DNA from: Xenorhabdus innexi
GTDB lineage: Bacteria; Pseudomonadota; Gammaproteobacteria; Enterobacterales; Enterobacteriaceae
Length of the DNA stretch: 64,000 nt
Assembly (NCBI RefSeq): GCF_002632485.1
Contig: NZ_NIBU01000007.1
Coordinates: 1 to 64,000, forward strand
Reading direction: 5' to 3'
The notes beneath the pieces are model-generated. The model made no database searches. It worked only from the letters and a program-made list of their open reading frames with translations, and had not been told where the DNA came from. Position 1 is the first letter of the stretch. Each line of letters starts with the position of its first letter. This document shows, piece after piece, positions 1 through 9,401 of this stretch. Both the position numbers and the translations under genes were made by a program.

Positions 1-102
1 CGTGGTTTTGATTTATTGTTTGGCGACGATTATCAGATCATAAATGAAGCCTTTTTTCTATCTAAAAATAAACGGTTATTGCTTAAGATCCTGTCTATGT
101 GA
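1..102 (+). CDS. 3' end of an unidentified gene (partial)
   Basis: The first 34 codons of the window form an open frame in plus frame 1 that ends in TGA at 100-102. The 33 readable residues are RGFDLLFGDDYQIINEAFFL followed by SKNKRLLLKILSM, a hydrophobic/basic tail that I do not recognise. The start lies outside the window. An open stretch this short can occur by chance, so this may not be a gene. Confidence 0.3.
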   Translation, partial: RGFDLLFGDDYQIINEAFFLSKNKRLLLKILSM

Positions 103-618
103 AAGCATAGCTATTTATCTATATTCCAGACAATTTACTCTATTGTAAACATAACGTAGTTTAAAATATTTTGGCTATAAGACACTTTATATACTCAATA
201 AATTGTAAAAAATCATAAATAAAACATTAAGATTAGATGAGCATTTGCCAAAGAGCAAGGATGAAACAAAAAGTATAATAATATGTGCGATTGAAATACG
301 AAATTTCATCAAAGATAGAGTTATCTTTATAATTTATATTAATCATGATATAGGATTTTAAAGTGGTATTACCTCAATATCTTATTAAGATGAGTATTAC
401 CAACTGGTTAATTTCCAGTATGGAAATATCAAATAAAATTATACCCAATAAAGTTTATAATTATATTTAGGTAAAAAGAGAGAATCTGCCCAGCCAATAA
501 CCGGCTTTCGATAAAAGGCAGATACTTTCCATTAATTCCTGCTTACCGTGTGTTCATAAAAACGATAGCCTATGATAACTCAGTAAAACTATATCAAGAA
601 TAACCTTTCTATGGTTTC
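103..618. other. AT-rich intergenic region with no gene seen
   Basis: About 515 bp, strongly AT-rich, between the partial frame at the window start and the 3' end of the amidase gene. I find no convincing open frame, RNA gene, long inverted repeat or terminator in it. Confidence 0.6.
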
Positions 619-1389
619 CTAGACTTTGCAGAAATACTTTTCCACTAAAGCATATATAATAGCGATGGTTTCTATATCAGAGACACCATCATAGTTTGAC
701 TGGCGAAAATGCATCTGAAATGCTTTAATCAGATTTTTATAACCATCATTATCATTCAAGTCGGGAACATCATACCCATACTGATTGAATTTCTCTAAAA
801 TATCTGCTCTGTCAGGAAAAGACTGATTAAACTCTTTAATGTATTTTTGTTTTACTTCTTCGTCATACCATGCTCCAACCCCTGCTTCATATAACTCTTT
901 CCAGGGAAAAGCCGGACCAGGATCACTTTTTCTGCCGACAGCAATATCAGAGTGCCCGATAACATGAGTCGGAGTAATATCTGGATATCGCTGTAGTATA
1001 TTAATTGCCAACTCCTTGATCGCATTAATCTGATCTGGGTGATATGGTGGAAAAGTAAAAACACCACAATTATCACTGGCTTCATTAACAATTTCTATGC
1101 CAATAGATGTATCATTCAGGTTATTTCGCCCCGACCAACTACTCATGCCCGCGTGCCAGGCTCTTTCAAGCTCATCAACCAGATTAAATATATGAATACA
1201 GTCAAAGCCTGCGGCCTGATATGTTTGATCATCCGGGTTAGGCACTAAATAATGAGCACTGACACCTTCACCTGTCAGTGCCTCAACAGATTTTTGGAAA
1301 TTCAATGCGGTGTAATGCATTACTAAAAACCGAGGACGGCGATTGAAACCTTTAATTGAACGGTATGAGTGATAATCAATTTTATACAT
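619..1389 (-). CDS. N-acetylmuramoyl-L-alanine amidase, AmiD type
   Basis: A 256-residue zinc amidase of the Amidase_2 family, which cuts the bond between MurNAc and the peptide of peptidoglycan or anhydro-muropeptides. The zinc and catalytic positions of AmiD-like enzymes are all present: H25 in VMHYTA, E99 in SIGIEI, and H146, K154 and D156 in the stretch GHSDIAVGRKSDPGPAF. The last ~70 residues resemble the helical peptidoglycan-binding domain that follows the catalytic domain in AmiD. The start is supported by a strong AGGAG about 10 bases upstream. Unlike E. coli AmiD, an outer-membrane lipoprotein, there is no signal peptide or lipobox, so this form is probably cytoplasmic or exported by another route. 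It is a single gene with no operon partner in view. Confidence 0.88.
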   Translation of the reverse strand: MYKIDYHSYRSIKGFNRRPRFLVMHYTALNFQKSVEALTGEGVSAHYLVPNPDDQTYQAAGFDCIHIFNLVDELERAWHAGMSSWSGRNNLNDTSIGIEIVNEASDNCGVFTFPPYHPDQINAIKELAINILQRYPDITPTHVIGHSDIAVGRKSDPGPAFPWKELYEAGVGAWYDEEVKQKYIKEFNQSFPDRADILEKFNQYGYDVPDLNDNDGYKNLIKAFQMHFRQSNYDGVSDIETIAIIYALVEKYFCKV

Positions 1390-1597
1390 AGATATGCTCC
1401 TTCTCTTTGACTTATCTTAGGGGATTAATAACAAGAAGCAATGCAGGAGAAAATTAAATTTTGAGAAAAAATAAGTAAGCATATCAATTCATCCTTCAGA
1501 CATACTTACTATTAATCATGATATTAATATTGAAGACAATAAAACCTGATAATTTTTCTGATTTATCTACTGGATAGAAAATTACCTTCAATATCAA

Positions 1598-1864
1598 TCA
1601 GAGTTCGATTTCGATATCAGAAAGGGGATAACAGCTACAGGGTAAAATCTCCCCCTCATTCACAAATGCTAATGGTTTACAAGGATACCCTATCTTCCCT
1701 TTCAGCAATCGAACACGGCAAGAACCGCAATATCCTTCACGGCATTGGTATTCAATCTGTACTTTGCCTTGTTCTAAAGCTTCCAACAGATTACTGTGAA
1801 GACTGGAAGAGTAATGGACAGATAATCCCTGCCTCGAAGGCAGGGTAACTTTGTAATCAGCCAT
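1598..1864 (-). CDS. yfaE: 2Fe-2S ferredoxin YfaE, ribonucleotide reductase maintenance
   Basis: An 88-residue plant-type ferredoxin. In E. coli YfaE supplies electrons to regenerate the diferric-tyrosyl radical cofactor of NrdB. The cluster-binding pattern C41-x4-C46-x2-C49 is followed by a cysteine pair at 76/78, as in the family. An open frame continues upstream through nrdB, but the real start is the ATG at 1864, one base past the nrdB stop (TGATATG). This gives the normal family length (84-90 aa), and translation is probably coupled to nrdB because no separate ribosome-binding site is visible. Confidence 0.93.
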   Translation of the reverse strand: MADYKVTLPSRQGLSVHYSSSLHSNLLEALEQGKVQIEYQCREGYCGSCRVRLLKGKIGYPCKPLAFVNEGEILPCSCYPLSDIEIEL

Positions 1865-1865
1865 A

Positions 1866-2996
1866 TCAGAGTTCGAAACCGCTGAGATCCTCAGTATTGA
1901 CTTCCGAATCAATCTGACCAACCAGATAAGAGCTGACTTCGACTTCCTGCGGAGCCACCTGAACATTGTCAGAAACCAACCACGAATTGATCCAAGGAAT
2001 CGGGTTTGAACGGATTTCAAATGGCAGCTTCAAGCCGACAGCCTGCATGCGAATATTAGTAATATATTCAACATACTGGCTCAGAATATCTTTGTTCAGG
2101 CCAATCATAGAGCCATCTTTAAACAGATACTCTGCCCATTCTTTCTCCTGTTCAGCCGCCTGTACAAACAGGTCATAACACTGCTGTTCACACTCCTGAG
2201 CAATTTCTGCCATTTCAGGATCATCCTGACCAGAACGCAGCAGGTTCAACATATGTTGAGTGCCTGTTAAATGCAGTGCTTCATCACGAGCGATCAATTT
2301 GATGATTTTTGCATTGCCTTCCATCAATTCACGTTCAGCAAACGCGAATGAACAGGCAAAACTGACGTAGAAACGAATCGCTTCTAATGCATTGACACTC
2401 ATCAAACATAAATAAAGCTGTTTTTTCAGTACGCGCAGACTGACTGTGATTTCCTGACCAGCAATGTTATATGTCCCTTCACCCAGTTGGTGGTAGTAGT
2501 TGGTCATTTCAATCAGATCGTCGTAATACTTCGAAATATCCTGAGCACGTTTCAGGATCTGTTCATTTGTGACAATATCATCAAATATAACAGCAGGGTC
2601 ATTCACGATATTACGGATAATATGCGTATAAGAACGCGAATGAATTGTTTCTGAAAACGACCAAGTTTCAACCCACGTTTCTAATTCTGGAATAGAAATC
2701 AGTGGCAGAAATGCAACATTCGGGCTACGACCCTGAATAGAATCCAGCAACGTCTGATATTTCAAGTTACTAATAAAAATATGCTTTTCATGATCCGGCA
2801 GAGCGTTGTAATCAATGCGGTCACGGGAAACATCAACTTCTTCGGGACGCCAGAAAAACGAGAGCTGTTTTTCGATTAGCTTTTCGAAAATAGGATATTT
2901 CTGTTGATCATAACGCGCTACATTCACAGGCTGGCCGAAAAACATCGGCTCCTGTAATTGATCATTTTTTACTTGCGAAAAAGTAGTATAGGACAT
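1866..2996 (-). CDS. nrdB: Ribonucleoside-diphosphate reductase 1 subunit beta
   Basis: 376 residues, the length of E. coli NrdB. This subunit holds the diiron-tyrosyl radical that starts ribonucleotide reduction in the class Ia enzyme. Iron and radical residues are recognisable: D85, then E116 and H119 with the radical tyrosine Y123 in [11 protein letters not shown], and the later pair in [13 protein letters not shown]. The C-terminus, rich in Glu/Asp and ending DLSGFEL, is the tail that docks into NrdA. A GAGGAAA site sits just before the start. Twelve bases separate it from the nrdA stop, and it directly precedes yfaE in one operon. Confidence 0.97.
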   Translation of the reverse strand: MSYTTFSQVKNDQLQEPMFFGQPVNVARYDQQKYPIFEKLIEKQLSFFWRPEEVDVSRDRIDYNALPDHEKHIFISNLKYQTLLDSIQGRSPNVAFLPLISIPELETWVETWSFSETIHSRSYTHIIRNIVNDPAVIFDDIVTNEQILKRAQDISKYYDDLIEMTNYYHQLGEGTYNIAGQEITVSLRVLKKQLYLCLMSVNALEAIRFYVSFACSFAFAERELMEGNAKIIKLIARDEALHLTGTQHMLNLLRSGQDDPEMAEIAQECEQQCYDLFVQAAEQEKEWAEYLFKDGSMIGLNKDILSQYVEYITNIRMQAVGLKLPFEIRSNPIPWINSWLVSDNVQVAPQEVEVSSYLVGQIDSEVNTEDLSGFEL

Positions 2997-3008
2997 AGTT
3001 TCCTCAGA

Positions 3009-5300
3009 TTAAATTTTACACGCGCCGCCTTCACAATCGGAATCAGCTGATTCGACAACTTCTTCCAAATCATCCTGAACATCTTCCGCACCATCTCGGG
3101 TATTGTGGTAATACAGTGTTTTCACACCATATTTGTAAGCGAGCAGTAAATCTTTCAGCAATTGGTTCATCGGAACTTTGCCGTTAGGGAAACGCGCTGG
3201 GTCATAGTTAGTATTGGCAGAAATTGACTGATCGATAAATTTCTGCATGATCCCGACCAATTGCAGATAACCGTCAATGCTTGGCATTTGCCACAGCAAT
3301 TCATAAGACCTTTTCAGACGGTCATACTCCGGTACAACCTGACGCAGAATGCCATCTTTTGATGCTTTAATGCTGACGTAACCTCTTGGTGGCTCAATAC
3401 CATTCGTCGCATTAGAAATCTGTGAAGACGTTTCCGATGGCATCAACGCTGATAAGGTTGAGTTACGTAGACCATATTGCAGGATATCGCTACGCAGAGC
3501 TTCCCAATCCATATGCAATGCTTCACTGGTCAACACATCCAATGATTTTTTATAGGTATCAATCGGCAGAATACCCCGTGAGTAAGTTGTTTCACCAAAC
3601 CACGGACACGCGCCCTGCTCTTTAGCCAGCTTATTAGACGCTTTCAGCAGGTAGTACTGAATAGCTTCAAATGTTTTATGCGTCAGATTATTGGCACTGC
3701 CATCAGAATAACGAACACCGTTTTTCGCCAGATAGTAAGCAAAGTTAATGACACCAATACCCAGTGTACGACGCCCCATTGAACCCTGTTTAGCAGCAAT
3801 AATCGGGTAATCCTGATAATCCAGCAGAGAATCCAGTGCGCGAACTGCTAAATCTGCTAACTCTTCCAGCTCACTCAGATTTTCAATGGCTCCGAGGTTG
3901 AAAGCAGACAACGTACATAATGCGATTTCGCCATTTTCATCGTTAATGTTATCTAATGGCTTAGTCGGCAATGCAATTTCCAGACACAGATTCGACTGAC
4001 GAACAGGCGCGATAGCCGGATCAAACGGGCTGTGTGTATTACAGTGGTCAACGTTCTGAATATAAATACGACCGGTTGAAGCACGCTCCTGCATCATTAA
4101 GGAAAACAGTTCTACTGCCTTAACACGCTCTTTACGGATACTGCTGTCATTTTCATACTGTGTATACAGGCGTTCAAATTCATCCTGATCAGCAAAGAAA
4201 GCATCATACAACCCCGGTACATCGGACGGACTGAACAGAGTAATATCTTGTCCTTTGATCAAACGCTCATACATCAGCTTGTTGATCTGAACACCATAGT
4301 CCATATGACGGACACGGTTTCCTTCAACACCACGGTTGTTCTTAAGCACCAGCAGGCTTTCTACTTCCAGATGCCACATTGGATAGAACAATGTCGCCGC
4401 GCCACCACGAACACCACCCTGAGAACAGGATTTCACTGCTGTCTGGAAGTGCTTGTAAAACGGAATACAGCCGGTATGGAAGGCCTCACCACCACGGATC
4501 GGGCTGCCCAGTGCACGGATGCGACCGGCATTCACCCCAATACCAGCACGTTGGGATACATATTTTACAATCGCACTGGAAGTTGCATTGATGGAATCCA
4601 GGCTGTCACCACATTCAATCAGAACACAAGAACTGAACTGACGGGTTGGTGTACGAACGCCTGCCATAATCGGCGTTGGCAATGAAATTTTAAAGGTAGA
4701 AACCGCATCGTAAAAACGGCGGATATAATCCAGACGTGTTTCCTTCGGATAGGTGGAAAACAGGCATGCAGCTACCAGCACATACAGGAACTGAGCACTT
4801 TCATAGATTTCACCTGTAACACGGTTCTGTACCAGATATTTGCCTTCGAGCTGTTTAACAGCTGCGTAGGAAAAATCCATATCGCGCAGATGGTTAATAA
4901 AACTGTCCATTTGCTCGAATTCTTCTTTGGAGTAGTCTTCCAGCAAATGTTTGTCATACTTACCTAAATCGACCATACGAGCAACATGGTCGTATAACGC
5001 TGGCGGCTCAAATTGACCATAAGCCTTTTTGCGCAGGTTAAAAATGGCTAAACGCGCTGCCAGATACTGATAATCCGGAGCATCACCTGAAATCAGGTCA
5101 GCGGCAGCCTTAATCATGGTTTCATGAATATCGGATGTTTTAATACCATCATAAAATTGAATCTGGGAACGCAACTCTACTTGTGATACTGAGACATTTT
5201 TCAGCCCTTCGGCAGCCCAGGTGACAACCCGGTGAATTTTATCAAGATCAATTTGTTCTTTATGCCCATCACGCTTGGTTACTAGCAGACTCTGGTTCAT
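3009..5300 (-). CDS. nrdA: Ribonucleoside-diphosphate reductase 1 subunit alpha
   Basis: 763 residues (E. coli 761). It is the catalytic and allosteric subunit that reduces NDPs to dNDPs. The N-terminal ATP-cone (about residues 5-95) is followed by the barrel with the active-site cysteines in SSCVLIECG and SNLCLEI and the asparagine-cysteine segment NVDHCNTHSPF. The redox-shuttle cysteine pair sits at the very end (DCEGGACKI). An upstream in-frame ATG would add 21 residues, but the ATG at 5300 starts MNQSLLVTKRDG, which aligns with E. coli MNQNLLVTKRDG, so it is chosen. It is the first gene of nrdA-nrdB-yfaE, with NrdR and DnaA sites upstream. Confidence 0.97.
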   Translation of the reverse strand: MNQSLLVTKRDGHKEQIDLDKIHRVVTWAAEGLKNVSVSQVELRSQIQFYDGIKTSDIHETMIKAAADLISGDAPDYQYLAARLAIFNLRKKAYGQFEPPALYDHVARMVDLGKYDKHLLEDYSKEEFEQMDSFINHLRDMDFSYAAVKQLEGKYLVQNRVTGEIYESAQFLYVLVAACLFSTYPKETRLDYIRRFYDAVSTFKISLPTPIMAGVRTPTRQFSSCVLIECGDSLDSINATSSAIVKYVSQRAGIGVNAGRIRALGSPIRGGEAFHTGCIPFYKHFQTAVKSCSQGGVRGGAATLFYPMWHLEVESLLVLKNNRGVEGNRVRHMDYGVQINKLMYERLIKGQDITLFSPSDVPGLYDAFFADQDEFERLYTQYENDSSIRKERVKAVELFSLMMQERASTGRIYIQNVDHCNTHSPFDPAIAPVRQSNLCLEIALPTKPLDNINDENGEIALCTLSAFNLGAIENLSELEELADLAVRALDSLLDYQDYPIIAAKQGSMGRRTLGIGVINFAYYLAKNGVRYSDGSANNLTHKTFEAIQYYLLKASNKLAKEQGACPWFGETTYSRGILPIDTYKKSLDVLTSEALHMDWEALRSDILQYGLRNSTLSALMPSETSSQISNATNGIEPPRGYVSIKASKDGILRQVVPEYDRLKRSYELLWQMPSIDGYLQLVGIMQKFIDQSISANTNYDPARFPNGKVPMNQLLKDLLLAYKYGVKTLYYHNTRDGAEDVQDDLEEVVESADSDCEGGACKI

Positions 5301-5420
5301 GAGGAAATACACCTTCTTTTTCGTATCTCGCCTAGAATTGTTCTTCCTGTCCGTTGACAGCACAATGCCCCAAGATGACTGAAATCCTGTTGGGAACTAG
5401 TAGCAGTGAAACGTCCAGAA

Positions 5421-5436
5421 ACACAATATATAGGGG
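5421..5436 (-). promoter_or_regulatory. Putative NrdR box upstream of nrdA
   Basis: On the nrdA strand the sequence reads CCCCTATATATTGTGT, very close to the NrdR operator consensus (ACAC-AT core-GTGT). It lies ~120 bp before the nrdA start. NrdR usually binds two boxes about three helical turns apart. The second box is not clear here; the best candidate near 5451-5466 is degenerate. Confidence 0.65.
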
Positions 5437-5506
5437 GTGAATAAAACTGTAATAACAAGATAATGTAAATTTTGCGTTTTATCAAGTGTACAAGATCGGG
5501 AAGTTT

Positions 5507-5515
5507 TGTGGATAA
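5507..5515 (-). promoter_or_regulatory. DnaA box upstream of nrdA
   Basis: An exact consensus DnaA 9-mer TTATCCACA on the nrdA strand, ~207 bp before the start codon. E. coli nrdAB is also controlled by DnaA boxes, linking dNTP supply to replication initiation. Single 9-mers can occur by chance, but the position upstream of nrdA makes a regulatory role likely. Confidence 0.6.
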
Positions 5516-5657
5516 CTTGAGGATTAATTTTGTCAAAAAGCCGATAACCTGCGTAGTTACTTGATGTTACTTTCGCAAACCTATCGGCAGAAATTCAAAA
5601 ATAAAAACTTAAAAATAATATCTATTTGCTGTTTTATTAATCCTTTAATTACTCATG

Positions 5658-6392
5658 TTAAGCAGATTGGGTATGAAGCATGTAATTCACATCCACATTG
5701 TGTCCAAGACGAAATTTATCTGTTAACGGATTGTAATGAAGACCAATAATATGTTGATCTTTCAAAGAAGTTTTATCCAGCCAGCCGATTAGCTCCGAAG
5801 GACGAATAAATTTTTTCGCATCATGCGTTCCTTTCGGCACCATGTTCAAAATATATTCAGCGCCGATAACAGCTATTAGCCACGCTTTTCTATTGCGGTT
5901 AATGGTGGAAAAAAACACATGACCACCCGGTTTAACCAATTTGGCACAAGCACGAATAACCGATGCCGGATCAGGTACGTGTTCCAGCATTTCCATGCAG
6001 GTAACAACATCGTAGGTGTGCGGATGCTGTTCGGCATGGCTCTCTACGGTTTCCTGCACATAAGTCACCGACATACCGGATTCCAGTGCATGCAGCCGGG
6101 CAACCTGCAATGGCTCAAAACCCATATCCAGACCGGTCACATCCGCCCCTTCACGAGCCATACTCTCTGACAGGATCCCGCCACCACATCCGACATCCAG
6201 CACTTTTTTACCGAAAAGCCCTTCGGCTCGTTGCAGAATATAGTTCAAACGTAATGGGTTAATACGGTGTAATGGCTTAAATTCACCGTCCAAATCCCAC
6301 CATCGGGATGCAACAGCTTCAAATTTTTCGATTTCCTGTTGATCCACATTAGCATGTGACTGAGTGTGTGAATCGGGGGTTTTGGCGTTCAT
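5658..6392 (-). CDS. ubiG: Ubiquinone biosynthesis O-methyltransferase
   Basis: 244 residues. UbiG performs both O-methylations in ubiquinone synthesis, using S-adenosylmethionine. The SAM-binding motif [13 protein letters not shown] is followed by conserved [10 protein letters not shown] (N-terminal) and EMLEHVPDP. The frame is open for another 20 codons upstream, but that extension is encoded by a 15-bp tandem repeat and has no counterpart in UbiG. The ATG at 6392 ([11 protein letters not shown]) has an AGGAG about a dozen bases upstream. The gene is divergent from gyrA, as in E. coli. Confidence 0.95.
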   Translation of the reverse strand: MNAKTPDSHTQSHANVDQQEIEKFEAVASRWWDLDGEFKPLHRINPLRLNYILQRAEGLFGKKVLDVGCGGGILSESMAREGADVTGLDMGFEPLQVARLHALESGMSVTYVQETVESHAEQHPHTYDVVTCMEMLEHVPDPASVIRACAKLVKPGGHVFFSTINRNRKAWLIAVIGAEYILNMVPKGTHDAKKFIRPSELIGWLDKTSLKDQHIIGLHYNPLTDKFRLGHNVDVNYMLHTQSA

Positions 6393-6417
6393 CAGCAATA
6401 TCGCTCCTAGGAACTGC

Positions 6418-6462
6418 TTCACAGAAAACTGGTACACAGAAAACTGATTCACAGAAAATGTA
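6418..6462. repeat. Three tandem 15-bp repeats in the ubiG leader
   Basis: Three head-to-tail copies at 6418-6432, 6433-6447 and 6448-6462 share the core CACAGAAAA(CTG). The third copy is diverged at its end. They lie in the divergent ubiG-gyrA intergenic region, inside what would be the ubiG 5' leader. Confidence 0.8.
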
Positions 6463-6552
6463 ACAGTATTATGGGGATGTGTGATAAGAAACTATTATAC
6501 ACACCTTAATCTTGAAATACCCGCATCTGATTTTTATAAAACTGTCAATTTG

Positions 6553-6561
6553 TGGTATAAT
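6553..6561 (+). promoter_or_regulatory. gyrA promoter, extended -10
   Basis: TGGTATAAT is a consensus extended -10 element (TGnTATAAT) about 40 bp before the gyrA start. No good -35 is seen at normal spacing, as expected for an extended -10 promoter. Confidence 0.6.
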
Positions 6562-6601
6562 TCTAAGCCTTTGAATTCGGAGTATGAGGGACAGTGGCTC
6601 C

Positions 6602-9241
6602 ATGAGCGACATTGCCAGAGAAATCACCCCGGTCAATATCGAAGAAGAGCTGAAAAGCTCATATCTGGATTATGCGATGTCCGTTATTGTTGGACGCGCA
6701 CTGCCAGATGTTCGAGACGGACTGAAGCCTGTACATCGCCGTGTACTTTTTGCGATGAATGTACTAGGAAATGATTGGAATAAACCCTATAAAAAATCTG
6801 CCCGCGTTGTTGGGGATGTGATCGGTAAATACCATCCACACGGCGACACCGCTGTTTACGACACGATTGTACGTCTGGCACAACCATTCTCCATGCGTTA
6901 TATGCTGGTTGACGGTCAGGGGAACTTTGGGTCAGTTGACGGCGACTCTGCGGCTGCCATGCGTTATACCGAAGTACGCATGTCAAAAATAGCCCATGAA
7001 TTGCTGGCAGATCTGGAAAAAGATACCGTCGATTTTGTGCCTAACTATGATGGCACAGAGCAAATTCCCGATGTCATGCCAACCCGTATTCCCAACCTAC
7101 TGGTGAATGGTTCATCAGGGATTGCGGTCGGCATGGCAACTAACATTCCGCCTCATAATCTGTCTGAGGTGATCGACGGCTGTCTGGCTTATATTGATGA
7201 TGAAAATATCAGTATTGAAGGCCTGATGGAATACATTCCGGGGCCTGATTTCCCGACAGCGGCTATCATTAATGGTCGTCGTGGTATTCAGGAAGCCTAT
7301 CGTACCGGTCGCGGTAAAGTTTATATCCGTGCCCGCGCAGAAGTTGAAACTAACGATAATGGCCGCGAAACTATTATCGTCAGTGAAATCCCTTATCAGG
7401 TCAATAAAGCGCGCCTGATCGAGAAGATCGCTGAACTGGTGAAAGATAAGCGGATCGACGGGATCAGTGCATTACGCGACGAATCCGATAAAGATGGTAT
7501 GCGCATCGTTATCGAAATTAAACGCGATGCAGTTGGTGAAGTGGTTCTGAATAACCTGTATTCCCTCACCCAGTTGCAGGTTTCATTCGGCATCAACATG
7601 GTTGCTCTGCATCAGGGTCAACCTAAGCTGCTTAATCTGAAAGACATTCTTTCTGCATTTGTCAGCCACCGTCGGGAAGTTGTCACCCGCAGAACAATTT
7701 TTGAACTGCGTAAAGCCCGTGATCGTGCTCATATCCTGGAAGCACTGGCTATTGCACTGGCAAATATCGATCCGGTGATCGAATTGATTCGTCGTGCTCC
7801 TACACCTGCTGAAGCAAAAGCAAACCTTATTACTCAGGCATGGGAATTAGGTAATGTTTCCGCCATGCTGGCGCAGGCCGGTGACGATGCAGCCCGCCCA
7901 GAGTGGCTGGAGCCGGAATTTGGTATTCGTGACGGCAAATACTATCTGACTGAACAACAGGCTCAGGCTATTTTGGATCTGCGTTTGCAGAAACTGACTG
8001 GTCTGGAACACGAAAAGCTGCTTGATGAATACCGCGAGCTGCTGAAAGTTATCGCTGAACTGATGTTCATTCTGGAAAGCCCTGAACGCCTGCTGGAAGT
8101 CATCCGGGAAGAGTTACTTGCCATCAAAGAGCAGTATAACGATAAACGCCGCACTGAGCTGACTGAAAATTCAGCAGATATCAACATTGAAGATCTGATC
8201 AATCAGGAAGATGTTGTGGTTACACTCTCCCATCAGGGATATGTAAAATACCAGCCTCTGTCTGATTATGAAGCCCAGCGCCGTGGTGGCAAAGGCAAAT
8301 CCGCAGCACGTATCAAAGAAGAAGATTTCATTGAGCGTCTGCTGGTAGCCAATACTCACGATACAATTCTTTGCTTCTCCAACAAAGGCAAGATGTACTG
8401 GATGAAAGTCTATCAGCTGCCGGAAGCAAGTCGCGGTGCTCGTGGCCGACCTATTGTCAACCTGCTGCCATTAGGTCAGGACGAACGTATTACGGCTATT
8501 CTGCCAGTGCGTGAATATGAAGAAGGTCTGAATATCTTCATGGCAACGGCAAGCGGAGTCGTTAAGAAAACTAAACTCAGCGAATTCAGCCGTCCGCGTA
8601 GCGCCGGTATCATCGCCGTTAACCTGAATGAAGGTGATGAACTGATCGGTGTTGACCTCACTGATGGCAGCAATGAAGTGATGCTATTCTCTGCTCAGGG
8701 TAAAGTTGTCCGCTTCCTGGAAGAAGAAGAAGAAACACTGGAAGATGGTACGGTTCGCGTGAAAGGCGTCCGTGCAATGGGACGTACGGCAACCGGAGTC
8801 CGAGGTATTAAACTGGCTGAAGGAGACAAAGTCGTTTCCCTGATTATTCCTCGCGGAGAAGGGCAAATCCTCACTGTAACCGAAAACGGTTATGGAAAAC
8901 GGACATCCGAGAAGGAATATCCGACCAAATCCCGTGCAACTCAGGGCGTTATCTCCATCAAAGTCAGTGAGCGTAACGGTAGTGTGATTGGGGCAATTCA
9001 GGTTGAACCAACCGATCAAATCATGATGATTACTGATGCGGGAACACTGGTACGCACCAGAGTGTCAGAAGTCAGCACTGTCGGTCGTAATACTCAGGGG
9101 GTCACCTTGATCCGTACGGCAGAAGACGAAAAAGTGGTTGGCTTGCAGCGTGTAGCTGAACCTGATGATGAAGAAGACGAAGACGGTAATATAGCCGCAC
9201 CTTCTGATGAAGAAGGGAACGGAGCAGAAAGTCAGGAGTAA
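6602..9241 (+). CDS. gyrA: DNA gyrase subunit A
   Basis: 879 residues (E. coli 875). This is the DNA cleavage/rejoining subunit of gyrase. The start [10 protein letters not shown] matches E. coli GyrA; an in-frame ATG 18 bp upstream is rejected on that basis. The catalytic tyrosine is Y122 in MRYTEVRMS. The GyrA-box QRRGGKG, needed for DNA wrapping, is intact, and the C-terminal beta-pinwheel ends in an acidic tail. In the quinolone-resistance region residue 83 is threonine (GDTAVYD) where E. coli has serine; D87 is present. A rho-independent terminator follows at once. Confidence 0.98.
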   Translation: MSDIAREITPVNIEEELKSSYLDYAMSVIVGRALPDVRDGLKPVHRRVLFAMNVLGNDWNKPYKKSARVVGDVIGKYHPHGDTAVYDTIVRLAQPFSMRYMLVDGQGNFGSVDGDSAAAMRYTEVRMSKIAHELLADLEKDTVDFVPNYDGTEQIPDVMPTRIPNLLVNGSSGIAVGMATNIPPHNLSEVIDGCLAYIDDENISIEGLMEYIPGPDFPTAAIINGRRGIQEAYRTGRGKVYIRARAEVETNDNGRETIIVSEIPYQVNKARLIEKIAELVKDKRIDGISALRDESDKDGMRIVIEIKRDAVGEVVLNNLYSLTQLQVSFGINMVALHQGQPKLLNLKDILSAFVSHRREVVTRRTIFELRKARDRAHILEALAIALANIDPVIELIRRAPTPAEAKANLITQAWELGNVSAMLAQAGDDAARPEWLEPEFGIRDGKYYLTEQQAQAILDLRLQKLTGLEHEKLLDEYRELLKVIAELMFILESPERLLEVIREELLAIKEQYNDKRRTELTENSADINIEDLINQEDVVVTLSHQGYVKYQPLSDYEAQRRGGKGKSAARIKEEDFIERLLVANTHDTILCFSNKGKMYWMKVYQLPEASRGARGRPIVNLLPLGQDERITAILPVREYEEGLNIFMATASGVVKKTKLSEFSRPRSAGIIAVNLNEGDELIGVDLTDGSNEVMLFSAQGKVVRFLEEEEETLEDGTVRVKGVRAMGRTATGVRGIKLAEGDKVVSLIIPRGEGQILTVTENGYGKRTSEKEYPTKSRATQGVISIKVSERNGSVIGAIQVEPTDQIMMITDAGTLVRTRVSEVSTVGRNTQGVTLIRTAEDEKVVGLQRVAEPDDEEDEDGNIAAPSDEEGNGAESQE

Positions 9242-9271
9242 TATCCTCTTTTTCTGATCTATTGATACATT

Positions 9272-9303
9272 AAAAAAGCGGGTATGAAAATACCTGCTTT
9301 TTT
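9272..9303 (+). terminator. Rho-independent terminator of gyrA
   Basis: A hairpin with arms AAAAAAGCGGGTA and TACCTGCTTTTTT (one G-T pair) and a 6-base loop begins 30 bp after the gyrA stop and ends in a T run. Confidence 0.88.
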
Positions 9304-9401
9304 ATGTAATTTTTCAGTACCAAACGCAACTTTGTATTCCCTGCTACACTAGTATATGCTGTTAACAGTTATTATTAATCACATTTTTATCAGGCGACCT
9401 C

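Noticed and set aside
1598..2020. 140-residue version of YfaE
   Set aside because: The extra 52 residues are out-of-frame nrdB sequence (basic, no ferredoxin similarity); the 88-residue form matches the family.
4248..4685. 145-codon frame antisense to nrdA
   Set aside because: Threonine/His-rich shadow inside a conserved essential gene.
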